Positions 1 to 5,833 of a stretch of DNA of 12,990 nt are shown in pieces; position 1 is the stretch's first letter, and every line of letters begins with the position of its first letter. A model generated the notes under the pieces. That model did no database searches. It was not told the DNA's origin and was given only the letters and a program-made list of their open reading frames with translations. This DNA comes from Candidatus Saccharibacteria bacterium UBA2834. GTDB taxonomy: Bacteria > Patescibacteriota > Saccharimonadia > Saccharimonadales > Saccharimonadaceae. The DNA is taken from NCBI GenBank assembly GCA_002351365.1, contig DEGE01000016.1:20239-33228 (forward strand), given 5' to 3'. The position numbers and the translations under genes are program-made.

Positions 1-156
1 TGGTCATATAGGGGTGGGGCGCGCGCTAAGAACGTAGGGTGGCGGATAGATTATTTCTTAGCTTCGGCGAGATTGGCTGAGCGGATCGAGCGGGCGGAAA
101 TTCATGATGACATTTTAGGCTCCGACCATTGCCCAATATCCGTGGAGATAAAATAA
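1..156 (+). CDS. xth: Exonuclease III family endo/exonuclease, 3' end only
   Basis: This is the C-terminal 51 codons of an ExoIII/AP-endonuclease (EEP superfamily) gene whose start lies before the window. The family cleaves at abasic sites and degrades DNA from 3' ends in base-excision repair. Visible family signatures are SYRGGARAKNVGWRIDYF (residues 2-19 of the fragment), with the Asp of WRIDY, and GSDHCP (40-45), which carries the catalytic Asp-His pair. Both sit at the distances from the C-terminus expected for a normal full-length enzyme. The stop TAA shares its last A with the ATG of the next gene (TAATG), so the two are probably co-transcribed and translationally coupled. Identification is secure; which AP-endonuclease subfamily it belongs to cannot be decided from the fragment. 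Confidence 0.93.
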   Translation, partial: WSYRGGARAKNVGWRIDYFLASARLAERIERAEIHDDILGSDHCPISVEIK

Positions 157-962
157 TGGCGGATTTTGATTATTGGCGTCGTCAGAGGGCGGAACCGCTC
201 TTTGGTGAGGTAGATGTGATGCGACCAGAACAGCGTCGTTTTGCTGGTAAGTTATTATTAATTGGCGGAAACAAGGGGATGTTTTTTGCCGTAGCGAATG
301 CAATGCAAGAAGCTAATAAAATGGGGGTGGGGGAATGTCGCGCCGTGATGCCGGATTCGTTAAAAAATATGGTACCATCAACGCCGGAAATATATTTTGC
401 GGAATCTGAAACTTCCGGCGCTTTTGGTCAAAAATCCTTGCCGGAGTTGTTGCGTCAGGCGGAATGGGCGGACGTGGTTGTAATAGTAGGCGATTTAGGT
501 AAGAACGGCGAGACATCCGTAGTTATGGCGGATTTCTTAAATCGCATAGAAAAGCCGGTTTATCTGACGCGTGACGCAATTGATGTCGTGACGAATGACG
601 TAGTAAATTGGAGCGTGCGTGAGGGTAGAACGGTATTATTTGCAAGCATGGCACAGTTGCAGAAAATCTTTCGGGCGGCCTACTATCCTAAAATGATTAC
701 GCTGACTATGCCAACTAATCAACTAGTGGAGACGCTGCATAAGTTTGCCTTAAGCTACGAGATGACCGTAGCAACATTTCATAATGAGCAGCTAATTGTA
801 GCAAAGAATGGGGAGGTTGTCTCGATGAGCATAAAAGATACGCATTACACACCGATAAGCCTGTTCGGTGGCGGGCTGGTGACACGTATGGCGATTTTGG
901 GTGTTTGGAATCCGGAGCAAGACGATTTGAAAACTGTCGCAACGGCATTGACGCTGAGATAG
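156..962 (+). CDS. Diverged NAD(P)H-hydrate dehydratase (NnrD/YjeF C-terminal)-like protein, possibly non-catalytic
   Basis: A 268-residue protein that resembles the ribokinase-fold C-terminal domain of YjeF. That family repairs hydrated NAD(P)H using ADP or ATP. The resemblance rests on GKLLLIGGNKGMFFAVANAM (31-50), which matches the family's 'G-x-hhhhGG' opening strand and helix, VVVIVGDLGKNGET (107-120) in the place of the usual GPGLG loop, and a Thr-Arg-Asp-Ala-Ile-Asp strand (138-143) like the family's DADAL. The usual GTGDxLAG catalytic motif is not visible; FGGGLVTRM (237-245) occupies its place, without the Asp. I chose ATG 156 over an in-frame TTG at 129 because GGAG lies 9 bases upstream of 156 and the ATG overlaps the xth stop. 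A strong terminator follows. The fold assignment is inference from pattern; activity is doubtful. Confidence 0.6.
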   Translation: MADFDYWRRQRAEPLFGEVDVMRPEQRRFAGKLLLIGGNKGMFFAVANAMQEANKMGVGECRAVMPDSLKNMVPSTPEIYFAESETSGAFGQKSLPELLRQAEWADVVVIVGDLGKNGETSVVMADFLNRIEKPVYLTRDAIDVVTNDVVNWSVREGRTVLFASMAQLQKIFRAAYYPKMITLTMPTNQLVETLHKFALSYEMTVATFHNEQLIVAKNGEVVSMSIKDTHYTPISLFGGGLVTRMAILGVWNPEQDDLKTVATALTLR

Positions 963-963
963 G

Positions 964-989
964 AAAAAGCCGCCTGTGGGCGGCTTTTT
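964..989. terminator. Bidirectional intrinsic terminator between convergent genes
   Basis: A perfect 11-bp stem (964-974 with 979-989, arms AAAAAGCCGCC and GGCGGCTTTTT) closes a 4-base loop TGTG. It begins two bases after the stop at 960-962. The A-tract on one side and T-tract on the other give a U-run in both directions, so it can end the + transcript and the - transcript of the phosphatidyltransferase gene. Confidence 0.9.
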
Positions 990-1011
990 GGTAGAGTGGA
1001 GTCAAAGGCTA

Positions 1012-2067
1012 TTATTCTTCATCTTCATAGATGTCGGGGCCAACGTATGGTTTGGCTGACGGCTTGATTAGGTCGCGAATGCGCAGATAGTCTACTGCAA
1101 CGCTAGTGATGCTCAAAATGGCGATAACGCACATGCAGATGAATCCGGCAATCGCCATACGGCTTTGCGGTATCGGGAAAGTTAATGCCAGCGCTGCGGT
1201 ACCGAGCCAAACGCACATGATGGCCATGCGAGTTTTGTCGACCATGCCGGCGCCAATGCCAGATGAAAGTTTGGTGTAGTATAGGAAAAACCACACGATA
1301 AACAAGACATCGCGCAGGAACATGATGCCAAGGCCGATGTAGAAAGCGAGGCGCATCCAGGAGACGTCCAGAAGGGCGGTACCCGAAGTTAACAAGATAA
1401 AGGCGATGGCGGTCGGATAAAAGATAACTTTGTCACCGAGGGGATCAAGCGCTTTGCCGGCTTTGGTCATCTGGTCGAGGCGACGTGCGATATAGCCATC
1501 TGCAGCGTCAGTTGCGATTGCGAGGGCTAAGATGATGGTAGCAATGGCATTGCTAGAAGCTCCAAACGGTTGTACGGCATATAGGTGGGGAACCAGAATT
1601 GATAATGCGATGCGCATAATCGAAATCCAGTTAGGCGCACCGATGCGCCCATGCGTGCCTTCGAGCCAGGTTGGATTCTTTTGATGCATTGCGAGAAGGA
1701 TACAGTAGAAAGCCCAGCAAATTGCAGCTATCGTTGCTACGTACCACGAGAAGGTGCTCAGAATCGCGTCTGTGCTGTCTTCGGCCATCATAATGAATAA
1801 GTTGACGCTGGCGATGCAGCGCGCTGTTAGCGGGGCAGGAGTGCGCCAAGGGCCGTGAACGGGATCACCGCCATATATGACCCATGCACCATGTGAGCCC
1901 AGAACGCATAAATCACAGATAATAATGATTATCCAGAGATACGCGCTTTGCAGCAGGCTGCCGAACAGTATGAAGGTTGCGATGTTGAGACCAATTGCAA
2001 TTAACTCCGGTGCTGATATTTGACAGATACCAGCATTGAAATAGCTTAAGATTTTCCTCAATGACAT
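1012..2067 (-). CDS. CDP-alcohol phosphatidyltransferase with N-terminal membrane extension (PgsA-like)
   Basis: A 351-residue integral membrane enzyme of phospholipid synthesis. The family transfers a phosphatidyl group from CDP-diacylglycerol to an alcohol such as glycerol-3-phosphate. The full signature D-x2-D-G-x2-A-R-x8-G-x3-D-x3-D is present: D187, D190, G191, A194, R195, G204, D208, D212. The catalytic domain appears to run from about residue 140 (GRIGAPNWISIMRIALSI, a typical PgsA opening) to about 335, with several hydrophobic helices. The 135 residues before it hold about four further hydrophobic segments and are extra compared with ordinary ~180-200-residue PgsA proteins. The C-terminus is acidic. 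ATG 2067 is chosen because AAGGAG lies 9 bases upstream; a TTG start at 2094 would lie upstream of that site and has no site of its own. The alcohol substrate cannot be told from sequence; phosphatidylglycerophosphate synthase is the simplest guess. Confidence 0.88.
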   Translation of the reverse strand: MSLRKILSYFNAGICQISAPELIAIGLNIATFILFGSLLQSAYLWIIIIICDLCVLGSHGAWVIYGGDPVHGPWRTPAPLTARCIASVNLFIMMAEDSTDAILSTFSWYVATIAAICWAFYCILLAMHQKNPTWLEGTHGRIGAPNWISIMRIALSILVPHLYAVQPFGASSNAIATIILALAIATDAADGYIARRLDQMTKAGKALDPLGDKVIFYPTAIAFILLTSGTALLDVSWMRLAFYIGLGIMFLRDVLFIVWFFLYYTKLSSGIGAGMVDKTRMAIMCVWLGTAALALTFPIPQSRMAIAGFICMCVIAILSITSVAVDYLRIRDLIKPSAKPYVGPDIYEDEE

Positions 2068-2107
2068 AACAATCAACTCCTTTTCAACGTACAATGGGAA
2101 ACCATCT

Positions 2108-2141
2108 ATTCGAGGGCTACAAAATGCAGCCGAATGCTCGA
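2108..2141 (-). other. Stem-loop at the 5' end of the phosphatidyltransferase leader
   Basis: Read on the minus strand, GGCTGC and GTAGCC form a 6-bp stem (one G-U) around an ATTTT loop (loop 2121-2125). The outer part can pair in two mutually exclusive ways: ATTCG (2112-2108) with CGAAT (2135-2131), or TCGAG (2141-2137) with CTCGA (2114-2110). It begins within a few bases of the predicted transcription start and lies about 40 bases before the ATG, so it probably protects or tunes the transcript. It matches no riboswitch class that I recognise. Confidence 0.4.
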
Positions 2142-2149
2142 TTGATATA

Positions 2150-2178
2150 ATTATAGGATAAAAGTGTTATGTTGTCAA
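2150..2178 (-). promoter_or_regulatory. Consensus sigma-70-type promoter for the phosphatidyltransferase gene
   Basis: On the minus strand TTGACA (2178-2173) is followed after exactly 17 bases by TATAAT (2155-2150), a perfect match to the housekeeping consensus. Predicted start of transcription is near 2143, giving a leader of about 75 bases. It is the only perfect two-box promoter noticed in the window. Confidence 0.85.
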
Positions 2179-2184
2179 TTGGTG

Positions 2185-2640
2185 CTAATTTGTAATAGTT
2201 CTAGGAATGCAGGCGTTTTTGAGATGGAAAAGGCTTTCGCGGGTTTCTTGTGGCAAAAGAACTAAGATGATAATTTCGATGGTTGGCAGGAAATAGACAA
2301 CAAGAGAGGTGATATAGATTTTTTTCATTTTAGCAACATCGCTATGCTTGGCTAAATATCTGATAGAAAGGACATTGATAATCAGAGCGATTACTACCGA
2401 TATTATATAGGCAATCCATATGATTGCACCCCAGCGTACTTCGTTAGTTGAGTTATCGATTAGTATGTTGTTGTTGCAAAACGGTAGTGAGTCGCGCGTG
2501 TCCATAATGCGGAGGCAAATGAAGGCGGGAATGAAGAAGACCGTCGATAAGATATTATAAGTCGACGTGGCAACCAGTAGTGGATGTTCGGTTTTGGTTT
2601 GCTTTTTAGCTTTTGCTGAAGTCTTTGCTTTAGTGCTCAT
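2185..2640 (-). CDS. Small three-helix membrane protein with lysine-rich N-terminal tail
   Basis: I do not recognise this 151-residue protein. Residues 1-19 are a Lys/Ala/Thr-rich cytoplasmic tail (MSTKAKTSAKAKKQTKTEHP). Hydrophobic segments at about 21-43, 71-93 and 107-129 look like three membrane helices. By the positive-inside rule the N-terminus is inside. The loop 44-70, with one Cys and an Asn-rich stretch, is then outside, and the basic loop RYLAKHSDVAKMKK is inside. There is no clear ribosome binding site before the ATG. Instead an extended -10 element ends 7 bases before it, which would give a leaderless transcript. It lies downstream of tRNA-Leu on the same strand, separated by that gene's terminator. 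The predicted -35 of the phosphatidyltransferase promoter begins only seven bases beyond this gene's stop (TAG, 2185-2187). It is coding by length and clean topology; the function is unknown. Confidence 0.72.
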   Translation of the reverse strand: MSTKAKTSAKAKKQTKTEHPLLVATSTYNILSTVFFIPAFICLRIMDTRDSLPFCNNNILIDNSTNEVRWGAIIWIAYIISVVIALIINVLSIRYLAKHSDVAKMKKIYITSLVVYFLPTIEIIILVLLPQETRESLFHLKNACIPRTITN

Positions 2641-2646
2641 GCTTTT

Positions 2647-2655
2647 AGTTTAGCA
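2647..2655 (-). promoter_or_regulatory. Extended -10 element giving a leaderless start for the 151-aa gene
   Basis: On the minus strand TGC-TAAACT ends at 2647, 7 bases before the A of the ATG at 2640, the distance expected between a -10 box and the transcription start. No good -35 is seen; that position falls inside the tRNA terminator hairpin. Assignment is tentative. Confidence 0.4.
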
Positions 2656-2678
2656 TAAAAATATAGCCTTACGGCTAT
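2656..2678 (-). terminator. Intrinsic terminator of tRNA-Leu
   Basis: On the minus strand ATAGCC (2678-2673) and GGCTAT (2668-2663) form a 6-bp stem with loop GTAA, followed by ATTTTTA. It starts about nine bases after the encoded CCA end of the tRNA, so it probably ends the tRNA transcript. Confidence 0.7.
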
Positions 2679-2686
2679 TGTTTGTA

Positions 2687-2773
2687 TGGTGGGCGAGGAG
2701 GGACTTGAACCCTCACGGCATTGCTGCCAACAGATTTTGAGTCTGTCGTGTATACCAATTTCACCACTCGCCC
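2687..2773 (-). tRNA. tRNA-Leu (anticodon CAA)
   Basis: An 87-base class II tRNA including an encoded 3' CCA (2689-2687). The acceptor stem pairs GGGCGAG (2773-2767) with CTCGCCC (2697-2691), and the discriminator base is A. The anticodon arm pairs ACAGA with TCTGT around the loop CTCAAAA, placing CAA at 2739-2737, which reads the UUG leucine codon. A long variable arm (GGC/GCC) fits leucine. The T arm pairs GAGGG with CCCTC around TTCAAGT. All arms pair without mismatch in the acceptor, anticodon and T stems, so it looks functional. Confidence 0.96.
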
Positions 2774-2794
2774 AGATGCGATAGTGATAATCTG

Positions 2795-2803
2795 ATTCTA
2801 TCA
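2795..2803 (-). promoter_or_regulatory. Extended -10 promoter of tRNA-Leu
   Basis: On the minus strand TGA-TAGAAT (TG at 2803-2802, box 2800-2795) would start transcription near 2788, about 15 bases before the mature 5' end of the tRNA. No convincing -35 is present. It shares a 61-base divergent region with the sortase promoter. Confidence 0.5.
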
Positions 2804-2818
2804 TGAAAACAGCGTTTG

Positions 2819-2827
2819 TGCTAGAAT
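2819..2827 (+). promoter_or_regulatory. Extended -10 promoter of the sortase gene
   Basis: TGC-TAGAAT (box 2822-2827) predicts a start near 2834. That leaves about 22 bases of leader before ATG 2856, or none before the in-frame ATG at 2835. The -35 region is poor. Confidence 0.5.
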
Positions 2828-2855
2828 AAGAGCAATGGATAATAAGGATGGTGGG

Positions 2856-4016
2856 ATGAGTAGCGCGAGCCGTCAGCAGATGACGGCGACAGAGTTGGCG
2901 CGTAAAAGAGTTCTGGAAGCTTATCAGCACAGAGCTCAGGATTATCGTGCGCCGACAGAGAATTCACCGGCACCACAGATTAAGCAAGAAGATTGGAAAA
3001 AATACCATTCGGCTTGGCAGGACTATTATCAGAAGTATTACGGCGAGTATTACGGCAAAGCTGCACGTGAATACGTTGCACGTGAGCGTTTGCGTCTAGA
3101 ACGACAAATGATGGACAAGCAGCGCAAAGAACAAGAAGATGCTGCATCGAAAGTTCCAGAGAAGCCGAAAGAGATTATTCACACTATAACCGAAGAATCG
3201 CAAGAAGTCCAAAACGACTTTAGGTCAAAAATTCAATCTAAAGCGCAGGAGCGCGCCAAAAAGGTTCGCAAATCTAAGCACTTTATTCCTTTGACGGTTG
3301 GTTTAGTGATTTTGGTTGGGGGTTTATTACTACAGTACAACCAAGTAATTGCAGCAAATATTGTTGCGTATGTCTCGCCAGGTAATAGTGAAGTAACCGA
3401 AATTACCGAGATTGATCCTACTGTGGCAATCGCCGTACATGAAAATCCGACTTTAATGATTCCGAAATTGAATGTAGAGGTACCAATTACTTTTGGTTCG
3501 CAAACCGATGTAAAATCGATGAATGTAGCAATGGCGAATGGGGTGGCTAACTTTTCAGTAAAGGGGGCGTCAGCGCGACCGGGCGAAATTGGCAATTTTG
3601 TAGTGTCTGGACATTCGGCTGGCAATGTATATGGCACGAGCGACTATAAGTTTATCTTTTCTGGGCTGACGCGAATGGAGGCAGGAGATAAGATTTACGT
3701 AGACTATAATGGCGTTCGCTACACTTATCGTGTCCAGGGTACGAAAGTAGTAGAGCCGACAGATGTGCAATCTTTAGCACAGGTTGCCAATGATAACGAA
3801 GGTGTACCAATGATAACTTTGATTACCTGTACGCCATTGGGGACTTCGCGCTATCGTTTATTAGTATATGCGGAACAGATTAATCCTAGCTATGAAAACG
3901 CCGTAACGCCGGCGCCGTCAGAAAGCGAGGGTGGCTCAGATTCAGACGTGTCAATGCCGTCGAACCAGGATACGCCGCTAGAAGCGTTCTGGAAGTGGTT
4001 GACCGGACAACAATAA
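2856..4016 (+). CDS. Membrane-anchored sortase with long tyrosine-rich cytoplasmic N-terminus
   Basis: A 386-residue sortase-family transpeptidase, which would join or anchor proteins on the outer face of the membrane. Catalytic residues are H253 (in VSGHSAG), C325 (in TLITCTP) and R334 (in RYRLLVYAE), all in the expected order and spacing for a class D/E-like sortase. One membrane helix is at about 143-165. The 142 residues before it are a cytoplasmic, coiled-coil-like, charged segment with clustered Tyr (YHSAWQDYYQKYYGEYYGKA, about 50-69), and about 40 Ser/Pro-rich residues follow the catalytic domain. Start 2856 has AAGGA 7 bases upstream; an in-frame ATG at 2835 (393 residues) is possible only as a leaderless start. 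No clear LPxTG-type substrate was seen in the window. Residue numbers are for the 2856 start. Confidence 0.93.
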   Translation: MSSASRQQMTATELARKRVLEAYQHRAQDYRAPTENSPAPQIKQEDWKKYHSAWQDYYQKYYGEYYGKAAREYVARERLRLERQMMDKQRKEQEDAASKVPEKPKEIIHTITEESQEVQNDFRSKIQSKAQERAKKVRKSKHFIPLTVGLVILVGGLLLQYNQVIAANIVAYVSPGNSEVTEITEIDPTVAIAVHENPTLMIPKLNVEVPITFGSQTDVKSMNVAMANGVANFSVKGASARPGEIGNFVVSGHSAGNVYGTSDYKFIFSGLTRMEAGDKIYVDYNGVRYTYRVQGTKVVEPTDVQSLAQVANDNEGVPMITLITCTPLGTSRYRLLVYAEQINPSYENAVTPAPSESEGGSDSDVSMPSNQDTPLEAFWKWLTGQQ

Positions 4017-4055
4017 ATAGGCAGTGAGAGTATCTCGAGGGGGGATGGGCAATAC

Positions 4056-4090
4056 ATAAAAAGACGCCTCGGTAAGGGGCGTCTTATTTT
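4056..4090. terminator. Bidirectional terminator between sortase and the PEGA protein gene
   Basis: AAGACGCC (4061-4068) pairs with GGCGTCTT (4078-4085) around a 9-base loop, flanked by an A-run on the left and TTATTTTAT on the right. It serves both convergent genes. Confidence 0.82.
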
Positions 4091-4108
4091 ATTGGCATGA
4101 TTAATTAT

Positions 4109-5686
4109 TTATATAGTGAGCTTATAACGCTTAAGAACGTAATTGTAGGTTGGCGCAACTTCGACGGTTTCGCCGTTTTCGTTTACGACGGGATCTTGCT
4201 TTTCTTCGACTAAATCAAAGTAGTAGAGCCAGTTATTGTTGTTCGTAATAATGGCATGGTCGGCGTGTCTGGTGTTGTTGATGATTTCGCGACGATTGTC
4301 GCCATCGAAGTCTCGAACGATAATTTTATCGCCGGTGCTTTCCCAGATAAGGTAGTTATCTAACCAGCTAATTGTATTGCTAGTGTCCAATTCGAAATCG
4401 TAATAATCGCGAGTTTCGATGTCGAAGGTGGCAACGTCTTTACCTGACCAGAAAGCGATTACGCGATTACTATCGTTGACGTCTACGGAAGTCGGTGAAT
4501 AGGCTAAGTTTTTGTGCGACATGACGCGCTCAAGGGTTGAGCTATCGCTTTTCTTATAAGTAGGATATTTGCCAGCAATGATATAGATATTATTATTCAG
4601 CGAATACGCAATCCATTCGTCGCCCCAATAAGTTCCCAATGCGAAAACGATTTCGTCGTCATCTTTAAGATCGAAGATTTTAACGGAACCATCTTCGCCG
4701 TCTCTATATGTGTAGAAGGCGCGGCCAGAAGTGTTTTCAGTTGTAACTTCCTCGCCGTCAAGACTATCTTCTTCGGTCACTTCCGTGCTGAGATCTTGGT
4801 CGGTAGTGGCGACTGGAATGTTATTTGTAACATATGCCGCAACATCTTTATTACACGAGAAAGACTCAATGTCGGATGCGAGCGCACTAGAAATTTTTAA
4901 TTCATTTATATCTATGACATGTAGGTTATTATTTTCGAGCGCCCAGAGTTTGGAGGCGGAATCGTTGATGGCGTTGACTTGTGTGAAATTGAAACCGAAT
5001 TTAGCTGTAAGGTCGATGGCTTTCGTTTCGTCACCGAGGTCGACTAAGTACCAATTGACTTGGTCTTCGCGAATCCAACGTAGAATAACTTTATTATTGC
5101 TATCGTTCCAAGATTCAACCGTGATGGAGCCTTGGCGAGTAAGTTCGCGGTCTGTATTGAATACTTTTGCGAGGTCGAGTTTTTTGTGGCTAGTCTCGTT
5201 ACCTTGAAGGCTGATATAGTGAAGACTTGTGCTATTGACCTCGGATGTTAAAAGGTGCTTGCGGTCATTGGAATAAGATATTAAACGAAGTTTGCCGAAG
5301 CTGTCGGTTGTTTCGATGACTTGTTGTACGGGGAAGAGGCGCACCCACTCGATGCGCGTAAGTAATCCGGCGCTTAAATTAATATGCTTGCTCCAGGTAT
5401 CGAAGCCGGATTTACTGACTTTAATATCATGTTCGCCGCTGCTGACCATTTTGTTGACTTCGGTGAGTGAAAATAATTGATTGCCATCGATTTCGACAGT
5501 GGCCCGGCCTGGTTGCGATGCAATCTGCAACAGTCCGGATTGCTCGAGATTACCTTTTTCGTTAAATGAAAAACCCATAGCAATGAGCATGAGAACTGCA
5601 ACAATAGCAACTACCGCGATTCCCATAAAGATGTTAGTGGCGATGACTCGCGCGGAGCGAATCCTCTTAGTCTTTTGTCTGTCCAT
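4109..5686 (-). CDS. Membrane-anchored PEGA-domain protein with beta-propeller-like extracellular part
   Basis: A 525-residue single-pass protein. Residues 1-13 are basic and cytoplasmic, and about 14-38 form the membrane helix. About 51-116 match a PEGA domain: a 'QPGRATVEIDG' strand, then a 'GEHDIKVSKSGF' strand, then 'LLTRIEWVRLFP'. The rest (about 120-525) is rich in Trp/Tyr/Asn-Gly-Asp turns with repeated short strands such as WALENNNLHVID, WIAYSLNNNIYI and NNNNWLYYFD. This looks like a WD40- or TolB-like propeller, but blades are too diverged to count by eye. An acidic insert lies at 296-317. The PEGA family is linked to surface structures and peptidoglycan-associated proteins; the ligand here is unknown. 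There is no ribosome binding site before the ATG. An extended -10 ends 15 bases upstream, giving a leader of only about 8 bases. The neighbouring sortase and Q-rich genes suggest an envelope role. Confidence 0.85.
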   Translation of the reverse strand: MDRQKTKRIRSARVIATNIFMGIAVVAIVAVLMLIAMGFSFNEKGNLEQSGLLQIASQPGRATVEIDGNQLFSLTEVNKMVSSGEHDIKVSKSGFDTWSKHINLSAGLLTRIEWVRLFPVQQVIETTDSFGKLRLISYSNDRKHLLTSEVNSTSLHYISLQGNETSHKKLDLAKVFNTDRELTRQGSITVESWNDSNNKVILRWIREDQVNWYLVDLGDETKAIDLTAKFGFNFTQVNAINDSASKLWALENNNLHVIDINELKISSALASDIESFSCNKDVAAYVTNNIPVATTDQDLSTEVTEEDSLDGEEVTTENTSGRAFYTYRDGEDGSVKIFDLKDDDEIVFALGTYWGDEWIAYSLNNNIYIIAGKYPTYKKSDSSTLERVMSHKNLAYSPTSVDVNDSNRVIAFWSGKDVATFDIETRDYYDFELDTSNTISWLDNYLIWESTGDKIIVRDFDGDNRREIINNTRHADHAIITNNNNWLYYFDLVEEKQDPVVNENGETVEVAPTYNYVLKRYKLTI

Positions 5687-5700
5687 AATTAACTATTGTT

Positions 5701-5709
5701 ATTATAGCA
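5701..5709 (-). promoter_or_regulatory. Extended -10 promoter of the PEGA protein gene
   Basis: On the minus strand TGC-TATAAT (box 5706-5701) is a perfect extended -10. Transcription would start near 5694, leaving about 8 bases before the ATG at 5686. No good -35 box is seen 17 bases upstream. Confidence 0.6.
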
Positions 5710-5777
5710 TTATTGTTCAGCAAAATGGTTATGTTTAAAAAATAAAATTTCGTTGAATAATTTTATTAAAATGCTTA

Positions 5778-5806
5778 TTGATTTTCGCCGGCTAGTGTTT
5801 TAAGAT
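5778..5806 (+). promoter_or_regulatory. Sigma-70-type promoter for the Q-rich protein and pgi
   Basis: TTGATT (5778-5783) and TAAGAT (5801-5806) are separated by exactly 17 bases, each differing from consensus at two positions or fewer. Predicted start near 5813 leaves a leader of about 20 bases with GAGG just before the ATG at 5834. Confidence 0.55.
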
Positions 5807-5833
5807 AACATTAGCAGAATAAAGCGAGGTAAA

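Noticed and set aside
129..155. TTG start nine codons upstream for the NnrD-like gene
   Set aside because: It overlaps the conserved end of xth, and the GGAG site and TAATG overlap favour ATG 156.
2637..2930. A 97-codon minus-strand frame across tRNA-Leu
   Set aside because: It reads through a complete tRNA gene and its terminator and overlaps the sortase start.
4017..4055. Possible small RNA or gene in the gap after the sortase
   Set aside because: Only a short CTCGAG palindrome and a G-run are visible before the terminator; nothing supports a gene.
4731..5207. A 158-codon + frame opposite the PEGA protein gene
   Set aside because: Ser-rich composition typical of an antisense shadow; no start signals; the minus-strand gene is fully supported.
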